DNA of 64,000 bases from positions 744,001 to 808,000 of the forward strand of contig NZ_SSNZ01000001.1 of the NCBI RefSeq assembly GCF_004801375.1, in the 5' to 3' direction. Positions 18,070 through 27,108 of the stretch are shown here, one piece after another. The notes under the pieces are model-generated. The model saw only the letters and a program-made list of their open reading frames with translations. It was not told where the DNA came from and did no database searches. Each line of letters opens with the position of its first letter. The stretch's first letter is position 1. The position numbers and the translations under genes were made by a program. The stretch comes from Flavobacterium supellecticarium. GTDB lineage: Bacteria; Bacteroidota; Bacteroidia; Flavobacteriales; Flavobacteriaceae.

Positions 18070-18526
18070 ATTTCTTACAGTCCACTTTAGTGAGTGGCAT
18101 ACCGGAATTAAACACGAGTTTGTCCGGGTTTTTAAATGTTACGGTGCCGTTTTTTTCTTCCACTTCGCCATAACCTTCAATTAAAGTCTTATCCTTAACC
18201 TGAAAAGCGATTTCCCGTTTGCTTTCCATTCCTTCCGAAGTGAAAGTATAGATCGCGATCAGTATATCGTTTTTAATCGTACCGCTAAAAGTTCCGGTAT
18301 TGGAATCTTTTTCGCTATAAGCATAGTCCAGATTACCGGTAACGGCATTGGCTTCTTTTTTGAGATGCATATAGATGGTATTCCCGTCTTTACGGTATTC
18401 ATAACATTCTTCCTGCACCGTAGGCACCATGTCGATGTCGCTATCTGTCGTTTTTTCTTTATCCGAATTTTTCTTACACGCCACAGTCAAAGCCAGAAGC
18501 GCAAAAACAAATGCTATTTTCCTCAT
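18068..18526 (-). CDS. Hypothetical lipoprotein
   Basis: A 152-aa protein with a lipoprotein signal (MRKIAFVFALLALTVAC, lipid-modified Cys17) followed by a charged linker (KKNSDKEK). The mature part is predicted beta-rich with no family I recognise. It is 21 bp downstream of a META-domain lipoprotein gene with a similar N-terminus, so the two are probably co-transcribed and both envelope-anchored. Confidence 0.75.
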   Translation of the reverse strand: MRKIAFVFALLALTVACKKNSDKEKTTDSDIDMVPTVQEECYEYRKDGNTIYMHLKKEANAVTGNLDYAYSEKDSNTGTFSGTIKNDILIAIYTFTSEGMESKREIAFQVKDKTLIEGYGEVEEKNGTVTFKNPDKLVFNSGMPLTKVDCKK

Positions 18527-18547
18527 CTCTTTCTTTTTAAAGTCATT

Positions 18548-18979
18548 TTACGGTTTCTTTTTAAAACGCATGGCTACGATATCATCCATCAGCAACACGA
18601 GTTTTCCGTCGGGCGTCACATCATATTTAGTAATTTTCTGCATCATATCCAGAAAACGACGCTCCCCTTCTCCTTCACAAAAACGCATCGTCATGGCTTT
18701 TGGCGCTTCAATCGCAATACTGTTCGGTTCTTTTGTGGTATAACGGGTTGAAAACGGATTACAACTGCTATTTCCATTTGCTTCTCCGGTTTTGGTAAAC
18801 GACAATTGCGGTTTCGTGTCCGGATATAATCCTTCGAAAGCAATACGCACACCGGTGATATATTCCAGTTCCCAGCCATTGGCGGTCAGTTTATCATAGG
18901 CTGCCGCATTTTTTGTGCATTTACAGCCGGCTACTACTAAAAGCAATATTAGCCCCAAAATAAAGGATATTTTTCTCAT
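18548..18979 (-). CDS. META-domain (HslJ-like) lipoprotein
   Basis: A 143-aa protein with a lipobox around LLVVAGC (Cys19) and one META/HslJ-like domain: a WELEYITG opening, PQLSFTKTGEANGNSSCNPFSTRY, and a FCEGEGERRFLDMMQKITKYDV...LVLLMDD ending. The SCNPF and GEGERRF positions correspond to the family SGCNxF and E..F motifs. Such proteins sit in the envelope and are linked to motility or novobiocin tolerance in other bacteria; the function here is unknown. Confidence 0.82.
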   Translation of the reverse strand: MRKISFILGLILLLVVAGCKCTKNAAAYDKLTANGWELEYITGVRIAFEGLYPDTKPQLSFTKTGEANGNSSCNPFSTRYTTKEPNSIAIEAPKAMTMRFCEGEGERRFLDMMQKITKYDVTPDGKLVLLMDDIVAMRFKKKP

Positions 18980-19058
18980 AAATACAGTGTTTGATTCCTT
19001 AAAATTACGAAAATTCTGTTGAAAATAACCGTAAACACTTTATTTATAACGATTTGAA

Positions 19059-19817
19059 TTAGCGTGTAAATACCAGTGTATTTCCTTTACTCAGATTCGC
19101 ATCATATTGATAACCTTCATAATTAAACCCTTTCAGATCGTCGATTGTTTGCGCGTCGGTATCGATAATATAACGCACCATCATACCTCTAGCCTTTTTA
19201 GCGAAGAAACTGATCATTTTTAATTTTCCATCTTTATAATCTTTAAATTCCGGAGTGATAACGGGAACTTTCAAGGCTTTTTTATCCACAGCCGAAAAAT
19301 ATTCGTTACTGGCCAGATTGATAAACAGCTCATCTTTTTTAAGTTCGCTGTTTAGTGCTTTTGTGATTTTTGGTTTCCAGAATTCATATAAATCCTTACT
19401 TTTTCCCACCGGAAGTTTGGTTCCCATTTCCAGTCGGTAGGGTTGTATCAGATCCAACGGTTTCAGTAATCCGTATAAACCGGATAGAATTCGCAATTTT
19501 GATTCCAATACGGGCAATTTTTCCATCGGTAAAGAATAGGCATCGAGTCCGACATATACATCACCATTAAACGCATATATTGCAGGGCGTGCATTTTCCG
19601 GTGTAAACGGTGTTGCCCAATCCTGATTACGCTGCCAGTTCAGGTCGGCGAGTTTTTCGGAAATAGCCATCAGTTCCGAAAGCTGTTTGGGTTTCTTTTT
19701 TTTCAATACCCGATGTACCGTATTAGCTTCTTTTAAAAAAGACGATTCTGTATACAGTTGCGTAGGCAGTGTTGTTTCAAAATCCAACGATTTGGCTGGC
19801 GATATTACAATTTTCAT
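19059..19817 (-). CDS. yaaA: Peroxide stress protein YaaA (DUF328/UPF0246)
   Basis: A 252-aa cytoplasmic protein starting MKIVISPAKSLDFET, the family signature. RPAIYAFNGDVYVGLDA, LRILSGLYGLLKPLDLIQPYRLEMGTKL and NLASNEYFSAV are further hallmark blocks. In E. coli YaaA lowers free iron during peroxide stress and binds DNA. A -7-like TATTTTTG lies at 19845-19838 on the minus strand, 20 nt before the start. Single gene. Confidence 0.93.
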   Translation of the reverse strand: MKIVISPAKSLDFETTLPTQLYTESSFLKEANTVHRVLKKKKPKQLSELMAISEKLADLNWQRNQDWATPFTPENARPAIYAFNGDVYVGLDAYSLPMEKLPVLESKLRILSGLYGLLKPLDLIQPYRLEMGTKLPVGKSKDLYEFWKPKITKALNSELKKDELFINLASNEYFSAVDKKALKVPVITPEFKDYKDGKLKMISFFAKKARGMMVRYIIDTDAQTIDDLKGFNYEGYQYDANLSKGNTLVFTR

Positions 19818-19909
19818 GGCATTTTATTTAAGGAACTCAAAAATACGAATTCCACTTTTAAAATCCCCTACAGCAAAATGGATAGTTTCGATCCCGCTAT
19901 CGGATTTAT

Positions 19910-20296
19910 TTATTCATTGTCATCTTCCAACATGATATCGCTCCACAAATACCGTTTTGAGAAACTATGCCCATACCGGATTAGTAAAATAGCAACCACC
20001 AATAGTGGAATTTCCCAAAAAGCAGCAGTTCTTTTTTCTTCCACTAAATAAAACGCAATTACATTCAACATTTTATAGATTGTTAGTAAATATCCGGTAA
20101 AATAGGTCTCCGGTAACAAAATCAGTACAGCACATGCCAATGAAAGCCATCCCAGGATAACACAATAATCATCTGAAACAATCCGATCCATTGAATGTAC
20201 CGGATCATTCAAAAGCCAATAGGCGTCGTATAGATTTTTAACCATTATGGTTAAGACCATTACCGTGTTTAGTATTTTTAACAGATTTTGCTTCAT
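19910..20296 (-). CDS. Small integral membrane protein, unknown
   Basis: A 128-aa protein with roughly three hydrophobic helices (about residues 8-28, 45-75 with an internal break, and 85-108). The C-terminal tail is acidic (DIMLEDDNE). I do not recognise a family. It is flanked by YaaA and the YdjM-like gene on the same strand, with gaps of 92 and 145 bp, so co-transcription is uncertain. Confidence 0.6.
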   Translation of the reverse strand: MKQNLLKILNTVMVLTIMVKNLYDAYWLLNDPVHSMDRIVSDDYCVILGWLSLACAVLILLPETYFTGYLLTIYKMLNVIAFYLVEEKRTAAFWEIPLLVVAILLIRYGHSFSKRYLWSDIMLEDDNE

Positions 20297-20441
20297 CTCC
20301 TTTCCTTAGCCTTTTTTTAACTGACGACTGCAAAAGGCATATGTAAAGGTCTTCTTAAAAATATTATATAATGATCATCCTGAACAGTTTGTATAGCAAA
20401 ATAATCCTAAAATCCAGAATTAAAAAGGGAAGTTATACCAT

Positions 20442-21443
20442 TTAATTTCCAGAGATTCTTTTCCAGAGCTGTTGTAGTAGCAATAGTCCTTCTGCTCTGG
20501 TTTTCGGAACTTCACGAGCTTTAAATCCGCTTTTGGAAGGTAACAGTTCGTAGCAAAACGCAAACTCCGGATTGGTAGTATTTCGATTCAGTAATCCAAA
20601 ACGTAAATCGTTAAAATATAGTTTTCCGTCTTTTTTTGTAACGGTATAGTTCCCTTCCGACAAATCGACCAACCGTAGAATTGTCTTATCCTGCATAAAA
20701 CCATCTAACAATTCGCGATTTTTAGGATACGCGTTAAAAACGATTGGTCTGGTATCGAAAAAAGAATAGTCACCAATCCAATAGGCCGTTTTCGTTTCTG
20801 CTGTCGCTGTCCAGAGTATCGTATTTAGGGGTGTTGGTTTGGTTTCGAGTGCTACCACCTCCAATCCGGAAAGTGTTATTGCCCGTTGGAATTTATAATA
20901 CGTAACTCCTTTTAACACCAGTGTCAGCATCAGATAAGCCGAACTGATTTTAAGTCCGCGGTTGTTCCATTGCGTACGATTGTAATCCGTACGTGCTTTC
21001 CGCATAGCCATGATCAAACAAAATAGGAACGGGACTGTATATAATGGATCGACAACAAAAATAGAGCGAAAAGCAAATTTATACGCCATAGGCCACAATA
21101 ATTGTGTTCCCCAGGTCGTAAAGGCATCCAATAAAGCATGTGTAAACAAAGCCCAGAAAACCAGACTGGCTCCATTGATCACGGAAACTTTGCTATCCAT
21201 TTCCCTTCGGGCAATAAACCAGCCGAGTAATGGCGACAGAATACTAAAAAACAGAATGGAATGACTAAATCCCCGATGGATTTCAACAGCGGATAATGGA
21301 TCTAAAAATAGTCCGATCACAACATCCAGATCCGGTATTGTCCCTGCAATAGCACCATAAAGCATAGCCCGGTTCCCTATTTTCCGACCGAGAATTTTTT
21401 CGCCAACGGCCGCTCCGAGTACAATCTGTGTTACTGAATCCAT
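20442..21443 (-). CDS. YdjM-like membrane-bound metal-dependent hydrolase
   Basis: A 333-aa protein of the LexA-binding/inner-membrane metal-dependent hydrolase family (YdjM, DUF457). The start MDSVTQIVLGAAVGEKILGR and the conserved metal-ligand-type motifs PDLDVV, HRGFSHS and HALLDAFTTWGTQLL are present. About five membrane helices occupy the first ~190 residues; the C-terminal 140 residues are soluble. The true substrate of this family is not established. Confidence 0.88.
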   Translation of the reverse strand: MDSVTQIVLGAAVGEKILGRKIGNRAMLYGAIAGTIPDLDVVIGLFLDPLSAVEIHRGFSHSILFFSILSPLLGWFIARREMDSKVSVINGASLVFWALFTHALLDAFTTWGTQLLWPMAYKFAFRSIFVVDPLYTVPFLFCLIMAMRKARTDYNRTQWNNRGLKISSAYLMLTLVLKGVTYYKFQRAITLSGLEVVALETKPTPLNTILWTATAETKTAYWIGDYSFFDTRPIVFNAYPKNRELLDGFMQDKTILRLVDLSEGNYTVTKKDGKLYFNDLRFGLLNRNTTNPEFAFCYELLPSKSGFKAREVPKTRAEGLLLLQQLWKRISGN

Positions 21444-21633
21444 GCGGTAAAGATACGGTGAATGCCAATGGGGAACAAACCTTTTTCGGATATCCTGATA
21501 GTTGCCTTTTAATCTGCTACCGGAATAATTCGGTCAATATACTGTAAAAAAACATCAAAGATTACGTAAAAACACTAATTCCTGATTATCACAAATGCTT
21601 TAAATTTACCAAACAACTACAAATCAAACAATT

Positions 21634-21987
21634 ATGAAAACAATCCGTATTCCCGAAGGCGCTCAGGTAAAACTACAGGCCGTCATCAGTTCCGATGCCA
21701 TTGGAGTAACCAACATTAATTTAAATGATGTTCTTTTCAAACAACGCAAACAGAATAAATTCAATATCGATCTAGGCGATATTTCCATTTTAGATAACAA
21801 GGAAATGTCTATTGTCACTACTTTTTTTAATCCCTCAAGTGGTATTATCACTCCGGTTTTTAACGCTACACAGGTAGCATACACTTTACTTTACAACGAT
21901 GAGCGTTTTGAAATGACTGTTGAAAAACAGAAAATTACGGCTAGTTTTTTTATTGCTTATGCTTATATCAAAATTGTAAAATCATAA
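21634..21987 (+). CDS. Hypothetical protein
   Basis: A 117-aa protein with no signal peptide, predominantly beta-strand in character, ending in a hydrophobic patch (ASFFIAYAYIKIV). I do not recognise it. It is 4 bp upstream of a secreted hypothetical protein gene and therefore likely in one operon. Codon use and A-rich start context look native. Confidence 0.65.
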   Translation: MKTIRIPEGAQVKLQAVISSDAIGVTNINLNDVLFKQRKQNKFNIDLGDISILDNKEMSIVTTFFNPSSGIITPVFNATQVAYTLLYNDERFEMTVEKQKITASFFIAYAYIKIVKS

Positions 21988-21991
21988 GCAG

Positions 21992-23101
21992 ATGAAAAAA
22001 AATTACATAATCCTCCTATTTCTTATCGGTACTTATTGGTATGCTAAGGCCCAAACCGATGTAGAACTTAGTCAGTTTCAGATGTCCAATATCACGAGTC
22101 CCGCATTCCAGTTATTGGAAGAAACCGTTACCGATGTGTATACACCGGAAAATGTAAAGGCTTTGGCATTACATGTCCAAAACAATTTTGGTGAAAGTCT
22201 GGCCATTGAAGTTGCTCCCTATTTTTTTATCAACACCAAAAGTAAGAACAGAACTTATTACAAATATATCGGTGTTACTAAAGAAAACGATGTTTTAAAA
22301 CAAAATCCGTTTAGCGGACTCAATACGACGACACTCTCTTTTGCCTATTTAAAAAAAGATTTTAAAAATATTGTCGGAGATAATGATCATAAAACTTTTT
22401 CTATTGGGATACGAACGACACTATTGCGTTTTTTTGATAAGGAACAGATTTACAACAATGCCGAGAAAATTGCCGACGAATTGTTAAAAATCCCCTCACC
22501 TCCTATCCAGATTTTATCTATGGAGGCAGGACCGAAAAAAGACGAAGCTTTTAAAAAATTCTATTTGGAGCAACAAAAAATTGAAGAGCGCTTTAAACCC
22601 TTTCAAAAGACAATCAAGCCAATTTTTAAACTCGACGGCGCTTTAGCCTATAGCAATCTTTTTAAAGAAAACACCACCGATGGTGGAACGGTGCGTCGTT
22701 TTGGTTCCTGGTTGACCGGAGAATTCAATCTGATTTTAAACGAAGACGATGAGAAAAGTACTACCAATAACTATATGAGTGTTTTGGTCATCGCCCGCTA
22801 TATTGAAGACGGTTTTAATATGGAAATTGCCGATACGTATACAACCAGCTACTACCGGGATTTTGGCGGTAAAGTCAATTTTGAGTTTGGAAAATTTACA
22901 TTCGGATACGAATATCTGAAACGCAATGGCAGTATTAGCAGCGAACGATCGGTTGGTACTATCAGTTTTGCATTGGATAAAAACATCAGTCTCACCGGAG
23001 GTTTTGGAAAAGACTTTCAGGTAACGGATAACCTTTTGGCCATATTTGGAATCAATTGGGGGCTCAACCTGGGCAATACGTCCGCTTCCGTCGCAAAATA
23101 G
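21992..23101 (+). CDS. Secreted hypothetical protein, possibly outer-membrane
   Basis: A 369-aa protein with a signal peptide ending AKA/Q near residue 21. The C-terminal half has alternating hydrophobic strands with aromatic residues (about 230-365, for example FNLILNEDD, YMSVLVIARYI, VNFEFGKFTFGYEYL, ISFALDKNISLTGGFG). These suggest an outer-membrane beta-barrel or barrel-like domain. The family is not recognised. It is downstream of, and nearly contiguous with, the 117-aa gene. Confidence 0.65.
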   Translation: MKKNYIILLFLIGTYWYAKAQTDVELSQFQMSNITSPAFQLLEETVTDVYTPENVKALALHVQNNFGESLAIEVAPYFFINTKSKNRTYYKYIGVTKENDVLKQNPFSGLNTTTLSFAYLKKDFKNIVGDNDHKTFSIGIRTTLLRFFDKEQIYNNAEKIADELLKIPSPPIQILSMEAGPKKDEAFKKFYLEQQKIEERFKPFQKTIKPIFKLDGALAYSNLFKENTTDGGTVRRFGSWLTGEFNLILNEDDEKSTTNNYMSVLVIARYIEDGFNMEIADTYTTSYYRDFGGKVNFEFGKFTFGYEYLKRNGSISSERSVGTISFALDKNISLTGGFGKDFQVTDNLLAIFGINWGLNLGNTSASVAK

Positions 23102-23196
23102 CTTTGCTTAATCCAATTGTAAATGGCTATCTAAAACGTGGTTTCGGATAGCCATTTTAATTTCTTCAGTTTGGGGCTGAATTTTGTATTCATTAA

Positions 23197-23772
23197 TTAT
23201 TTCACAATAATTGTTGGATCCCAAACGAAGTAACCGAATAATTTCATATTGCCCGATGCTCGATCCATCGTATAGAGGGCAAAACTAACATTATAGTTTT
23301 CGGTTCCGGGTTTGATCACATCTGCCTGATAAAACCAATAACTCATTCCGTTAACCTGCTGAATCGGAAGTGGCGACGCGCCAGCAGAAGGTTGCACTCC
23401 GGCTGCCGTAAATACTTTCGAGGTGAAAGGGCCAAATACATCCGTACCGCCAAATTTCTGAATGTTATAGATGATAACCGCATTGTTAAAGTTATCATAT
23501 TCCGATACCGCGTTGAATCGGACAACGTCTCCGGAAACCGCATTGATCACTAAATCTGCTGTTCCACTTCCTGCACTTCCAGTTAAATTAGAAGCCACCA
23601 TATACTGATATTGGTGTCCAATACCTGTTGGTTTTGTCGAGTCAGTACTACCACCTTTCGGATAATCATTTATAATCTTATCCGTGTCAATAATCACCTG
23701 AATGTTGGTAATCAAGGCAACATTACTTAATGCTGCTTCTAACTCCTGTGCGTTTTTTAATTCTGCATCCAT
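23197..23772 (-). CDS. PixA/AidA-family inclusion-body protein
   Basis: A 191-aa protein whose core matches the PixA/AidA family. The markers are VIIDTDKIINDYP, TGIGHQYQYMV, GTADLVINAVSGDVVRFNAVSEYDNFNNAVIIYNIQKF, DVFGPFTSKVF, and a final YFVWDPTIIV. The N-terminal ~22 residues form a short helical extension. Known members are abundant cytoplasmic inclusion or quorum-sensing-linked proteins of Xenorhabdus, Burkholderia and Ralstonia; function remains unclear. Single gene with a long degenerate region upstream. Confidence 0.85.
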   Translation of the reverse strand: MDAELKNAQELEAALSNVALITNIQVIIDTDKIINDYPKGGSTDSTKPTGIGHQYQYMVASNLTGSAGSGTADLVINAVSGDVVRFNAVSEYDNFNNAVIIYNIQKFGGTDVFGPFTSKVFTAAGVQPSAGASPLPIQQVNGMSYWFYQADVIKPGTENYNVSFALYTMDRASGNMKLFGYFVWDPTIIVK

Positions 23773-24062
23773 TTTGATAAAATTTAAAGTTTTGTCTACT
23801 CATTTTTCCAGTTTTTCGACTTCCGCTGGTATTGTATTTCTAATCAAAATTACAATAACATACAGCCGCTTAACAGCATATAAACACCTGATTTTAAATA
23901 TTTTACAACTAAACAACATACTTTTACAAATACAATTGGATAATTTCTTACGTACTAAAACCTGCTTTTTATTGCTGTGGTTTAAAAAAAGGAATTGGTC
24001 GTTCAGAATTTCATCTAAATTGTGTTGGACGTTTGTTCTTCAACTTTTAAAAATTTAAAGAA

Positions 24063-24200
24063 ATGAAAAAGATGTTGTTTTTTTTAAGGGTTACGGCGAC
24101 CAGTATTTCTTTGGCCAATGCACGGAAAATATCGGACAAAGAAGTTCCGACAGTGGCCAAATTCGCTTTGAAAAAAACATTCAAAATTGATCAATATTTT
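24063..24200 (+). pseudogene. Remnant of a secreted PepSY-like (DUF2874) protein
   Basis: The frame opens MKKMLFFLRVTATSISLANA (signal-peptide-like), then RKISDKEVPTVAKFALKKTF. This resembles the start of small Bacteroidota PepSY-like periplasmic proteins (KISEKDVPAAVKAAFAKKYP type). After about 40 residues the similarity I can see ends and the frame runs on with no family features to 24278. I read it as the 5' remnant of a broken gene. Confidence 0.35.
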
Positions 24201-24423
24201 CATTTGCGATCCGGGTTCTTTCAATTTCAACAAAATCCGGAACTACACAATGTTAATTTATCGATATCCCAAATCTAAAAGTAAACAAATCGTTAACACA
24301 AGAGCAACTGATTTTACCGGGATTAATGGCATATCAAGACTTTCTACCCAATTGTTTTTAAAGACAATACCCTTTTACATCAAGAAATAGTAAACAAATA
24401 TACCTTCCAAATTTATTCCGCTT

Positions 24424-24529
24424 TGTATTTCTACTTTTACGCCATGAAAATCCCCAGCGCTGTTTTTTACATTCTAACCTCAGATTCCTATAAATTTTGA
24501 TATATGGCGTATCCCAAAGTAGAAATACA
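24424..24529. repeat. Imperfect inverted repeat, 22/26 bp arms
   Basis: The left arm 24424-24445, read in reverse complement, is ATGGCGTAAAAGTAGAAATACA. The right arm 24504-24529 is the same sequence with a 4-nt insertion (TCCC) after ATGGCGTA. The arms are separated by 58 nt. It has no T-run, so a terminator is not evident; a remnant of a mobile element or folded RNA is possible. Confidence 0.55.
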
Positions 24530-24573
24530 TCTGTATCTAACTGAACAACAAACCGTTTAAATAAAAATATAGA

Positions 24574-25401
24574 ATGAACACAAAAATTAGTACTAATTAT
24601 TCAAAGCTTCGGGTATTTCTGTTTCTTGTACCACTATTTCTTTTAATTACAATTGTTTTATTTCTATATCAACAGCATGCTTTATCAATCAATAGCTATA
24701 CAAAAATTCAACAGGATAGCTTCTTTTATATTAATCATCATTTGGGTAGCTACCCCAATCTTCAATTCAATCTGACTCAATTTGGAGATTGCCTGATTTC
24801 ATTGTCCCTTTTAAGCCTTTTTATTGTGTATGCTCCAAAAATATGGGAAGCTTTTTTATCCGCATCGCTTATTTCTTGCCTGCTAACCCGTCTTTTAAAA
24901 AGTTTATTTGCCATACCGAGACCTGCTGCAACATTTGATCATTCTAAATTTATTATCACCGGAGAAATACTATCTGGTAACAACAGTCTACCTTCGGGAC
25001 ATGCTATCACAATCTTTACGGCACATACTGTGTTGATGTTTGCCTTTATGCCTAAAAAATTAAGTCCTAAAATTATATGGTTTTTCCTGGCCATCCTTAT
25101 AGGACTAATCCTTGTTTTTACCCGTGTTGGCGTGGGCGCCCATTATCCGATAGATGTCATTGTGGGGAGTATTATTGGTTATATTTCGGGGCTTTTAGGT
25201 ATTTTTATAAGTCGGAAATATAAAATTTGGGCATGGGTTAATGATAAAAAATATTATCCTGTTTTTATTGTATTGTTCCTGATTTGTGCAGTTATACTGA
25301 TCAACCGAATCATTCATGAGAATTTGATAATATTCTATTTGTCTTTGATTTGCTTACTTTTTTCCACATATAAAATCATTAAAGTTTATGTTCAGAAATA
25401 G
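24574..25401 (+). CDS. PAP2-family phosphatase, possible lipid A phosphatase
   Basis: A 275-aa polytopic membrane protein with the three PAP2 phosphatase motifs: KxxxxxxRP (Lys109...Arg116-Pro117), PSGH (140-143) and RxxxxxHxxxD (Arg184, His190, Asp194). Six or so hydrophobic segments surround them, and one more follows. It overlaps by 14 bp a phosphoethanolamine transferase gene. The same pairing (LpxE then EptA) removes the lipid A 1-phosphate and adds phosphoethanolamine in Helicobacter, so an LpxE-like role is inferred. A general undecaprenyl-pyrophosphate phosphatase is the alternative. Confidence 0.82.
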   Translation: MNTKISTNYSKLRVFLFLVPLFLLITIVLFLYQQHALSINSYTKIQQDSFFYINHHLGSYPNLQFNLTQFGDCLISLSLLSLFIVYAPKIWEAFLSASLISCLLTRLLKSLFAIPRPAATFDHSKFIITGEILSGNNSLPSGHAITIFTAHTVLMFAFMPKKLSPKIIWFFLAILIGLILVFTRVGVGAHYPIDVIVGSIIGYISGLLGIFISRKYKIWAWVNDKKYYPVFIVLFLICAVILINRIIHENLIIFYLSLICLLFSTYKIIKVYVQK

Positions 25402-26911
25402 TGTAACCCTGACTCGTTTTGTTTTACTGATGAGTTGTATAACTTTTTTATTTTTTCATTACCCTTTTTTCGCCTTTGTTTGTACTAATGTCGAGTATAA
25501 AAGTCTGAATGGCATATTGTTAATTATCAGTTTGATCATTATAATGTTGGTCGCCAATGCTTTTGTGTATTATCTGATCTTTTTCCTTTCCCGTTATGTC
25601 GGGAAATTTTTATTGGTCCTGACCTTTATTTGCAATGCCATTGCGGTGTATTTTATTAATACCTACAATGTTATAATAGACGAAAGCATGATTGGTAATG
25701 TACTGAATACCAATTACGAAGAGTCCAGTAGTTATTTTTCGATCAAACTGATAATCTATTTGCTTTTTCTGGGAATTCTACCGAGTATTTATATCCTAAA
25801 AGTAAAGCTAACAAGTGTTCCTTTAAAGAAATTTTTAGTCACGGTGGCCCTTAGTTTGGTATTTATTCTGGCGTTAGCATTTGCAAACGCGAGCAATTGG
25901 TTGTGGATTGATAAAAATTCAAAAACATTGGGCGGCCTTGCGATGCCCTGGTCGTATAGCGTAAATACGTCTCTTTTTTATATTCATAAACACAAACAAA
26001 ACGAAAAAGAGATGCTATTACCCGATGCTACGATAAAAGACACCAAAAAATCAGTTGTCGTTTTGGTTATTGGCGAATCGGCCAGAAGTCAGAATTTTTC
26101 TTTGTATGGGTATGGTAAAAACACCAATCCGTTGCTATCACAAACACCGAATGTTTTTCATTTTAATGCTACTTCCTGCGCTACCTATACCACCGCCGGG
26201 GTAAAGTGTATTCTGGAACACACCAATACCGACGATTTGTATGAGATCTTACCCAATTATTTGTTCCGAAATCATGTCGATGTCGTGTGGCGCACTTCCA
26301 ATTGGGGCGAACCACCCGTTCATATTAAAGAGTATCAAAAACGGGAACAAATCAACCCAAATTGCCAGGGCGAAGCATGCAATTATGACGAGATGCTCCT
26401 AACCGGATTAAAAGAACGAATCCAAGCCAGTACAAGTAATAAAGTTTTTATTGTGTTGCACACGAGTACGAGTCACGGGCCAACCTATAGTCAAAAATAC
26501 CCGGCTCAATTTGAAACGTTTAAACCGGTTTGTAATAGCGTTGAATTAGGAAATTGCTCGAAAGAGGAACTGATCAATGCCTATGATAATACGATTGTTT
26601 ACACCGATTATATTCTTCATAAGGTGATCGAAAATTTAAAAGAGTTAAAGGACTATAACAGTACAATGCTATTTGTTTCGGATCATGGTGAATCGTTGGG
26701 CGAAAAGAATTTATATATGCATGGCCTACCGATGCGTCTTGCTCCAAAAGAACAATATGATATTCCGTTTATTGTTTGGGTATCGGAGGGTTCCAAACAG
26801 CTTAAGCCTAACAAAACAGTATCCCAAAACCATGTTTTTCACAGTGTTCTACATTTCTTAGGCATACAGAGTCCGGTTTATGATGAAAGTCTGAATATTT
26901 ATAAAGATTAA
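25388..26911 (+). CDS. eptA: Phosphoethanolamine transferase (EptA/MCR-like)
   Basis: A 507-aa enzyme with five N-terminal membrane helices (to about residue 165) and a periplasmic alkaline-phosphatase-fold domain. Visible elements are VIGESAR (metal-binding Glu230), the FNATSCATYTTAGVKC nucleophile-Thr region (about 260-274), LHTSTSHGPTY, and FVSDHGESLGE with Asp/His metal ligands. It probably transfers phosphoethanolamine from phosphatidylethanolamine to lipid A, which would reduce cationic peptide binding. It overlaps the PAP2 phosphatase gene by 14 bp, so the two steps are likely coupled. Confidence 0.9.
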   Translation: MFRNSVTLTRFVLLMSCITFLFFHYPFFAFVCTNVEYKSLNGILLIISLIIIMLVANAFVYYLIFFLSRYVGKFLLVLTFICNAIAVYFINTYNVIIDESMIGNVLNTNYEESSSYFSIKLIIYLLFLGILPSIYILKVKLTSVPLKKFLVTVALSLVFILALAFANASNWLWIDKNSKTLGGLAMPWSYSVNTSLFYIHKHKQNEKEMLLPDATIKDTKKSVVVLVIGESARSQNFSLYGYGKNTNPLLSQTPNVFHFNATSCATYTTAGVKCILEHTNTDDLYEILPNYLFRNHVDVVWRTSNWGEPPVHIKEYQKREQINPNCQGEACNYDEMLLTGLKERIQASTSNKVFIVLHTSTSHGPTYSQKYPAQFETFKPVCNSVELGNCSKEELINAYDNTIVYTDYILHKVIENLKELKDYNSTMLFVSDHGESLGEKNLYMHGLPMRLAPKEQYDIPFIVWVSEGSKQLKPNKTVSQNHVFHSVLHFLGIQSPVYDESLNIYKD

Positions 26912-26915
26912 TTGG

Positions 26916-26948
26916 AAAAGCGAACATCTGATATATGTTCGCTTTTTT
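26916..26948 (+). terminator. Terminator after eptA
   Basis: AAAAGCGAACAT...ATGTTCGCTTTTTT, a 12-bp stem with a 7-nt loop and T-run, 4 bp after the eptA stop codon. Confidence 0.88.
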
Positions 26949-27078
26949 AGACAATCAGGTCTGTAACCCGACAACGCGTTTCCTGGATCCAACGTTCGGT
27001 CATCGTCCGGACCTTTATAACTAGCTGAAATAAAACATCATACAAATCGAATAGCCCGACAATATTTAAAACAAAAAC

Positions 27079-27108
27079 TTGCTTACGAAAAACGTATCTA
27101 TATCTTTG
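27079..27108 (+). promoter_or_regulatory. Promoter of the S41 protease gene
   Basis: TTG (27079-27081), 19 bp, then TATCTTTG (27101-27108), a near-consensus Bacteroidota promoter. The predicted RNA begins with a small hairpin TATCCT-CTTTTC-AGGATA (27115-27132), 32 nt before the start codon. Confidence 0.75.

Larger units (their letters stand above)
23773..24573. other. Long intergenic region with decayed sequence
   Basis: An 800-bp AT-rich stretch with no intact gene of clear quality. It contains a probable PepSY-like gene remnant (24063-24200) and an imperfect inverted repeat (24424-24529). The rest shows frequent stops in all frames. Confidence 0.6.
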
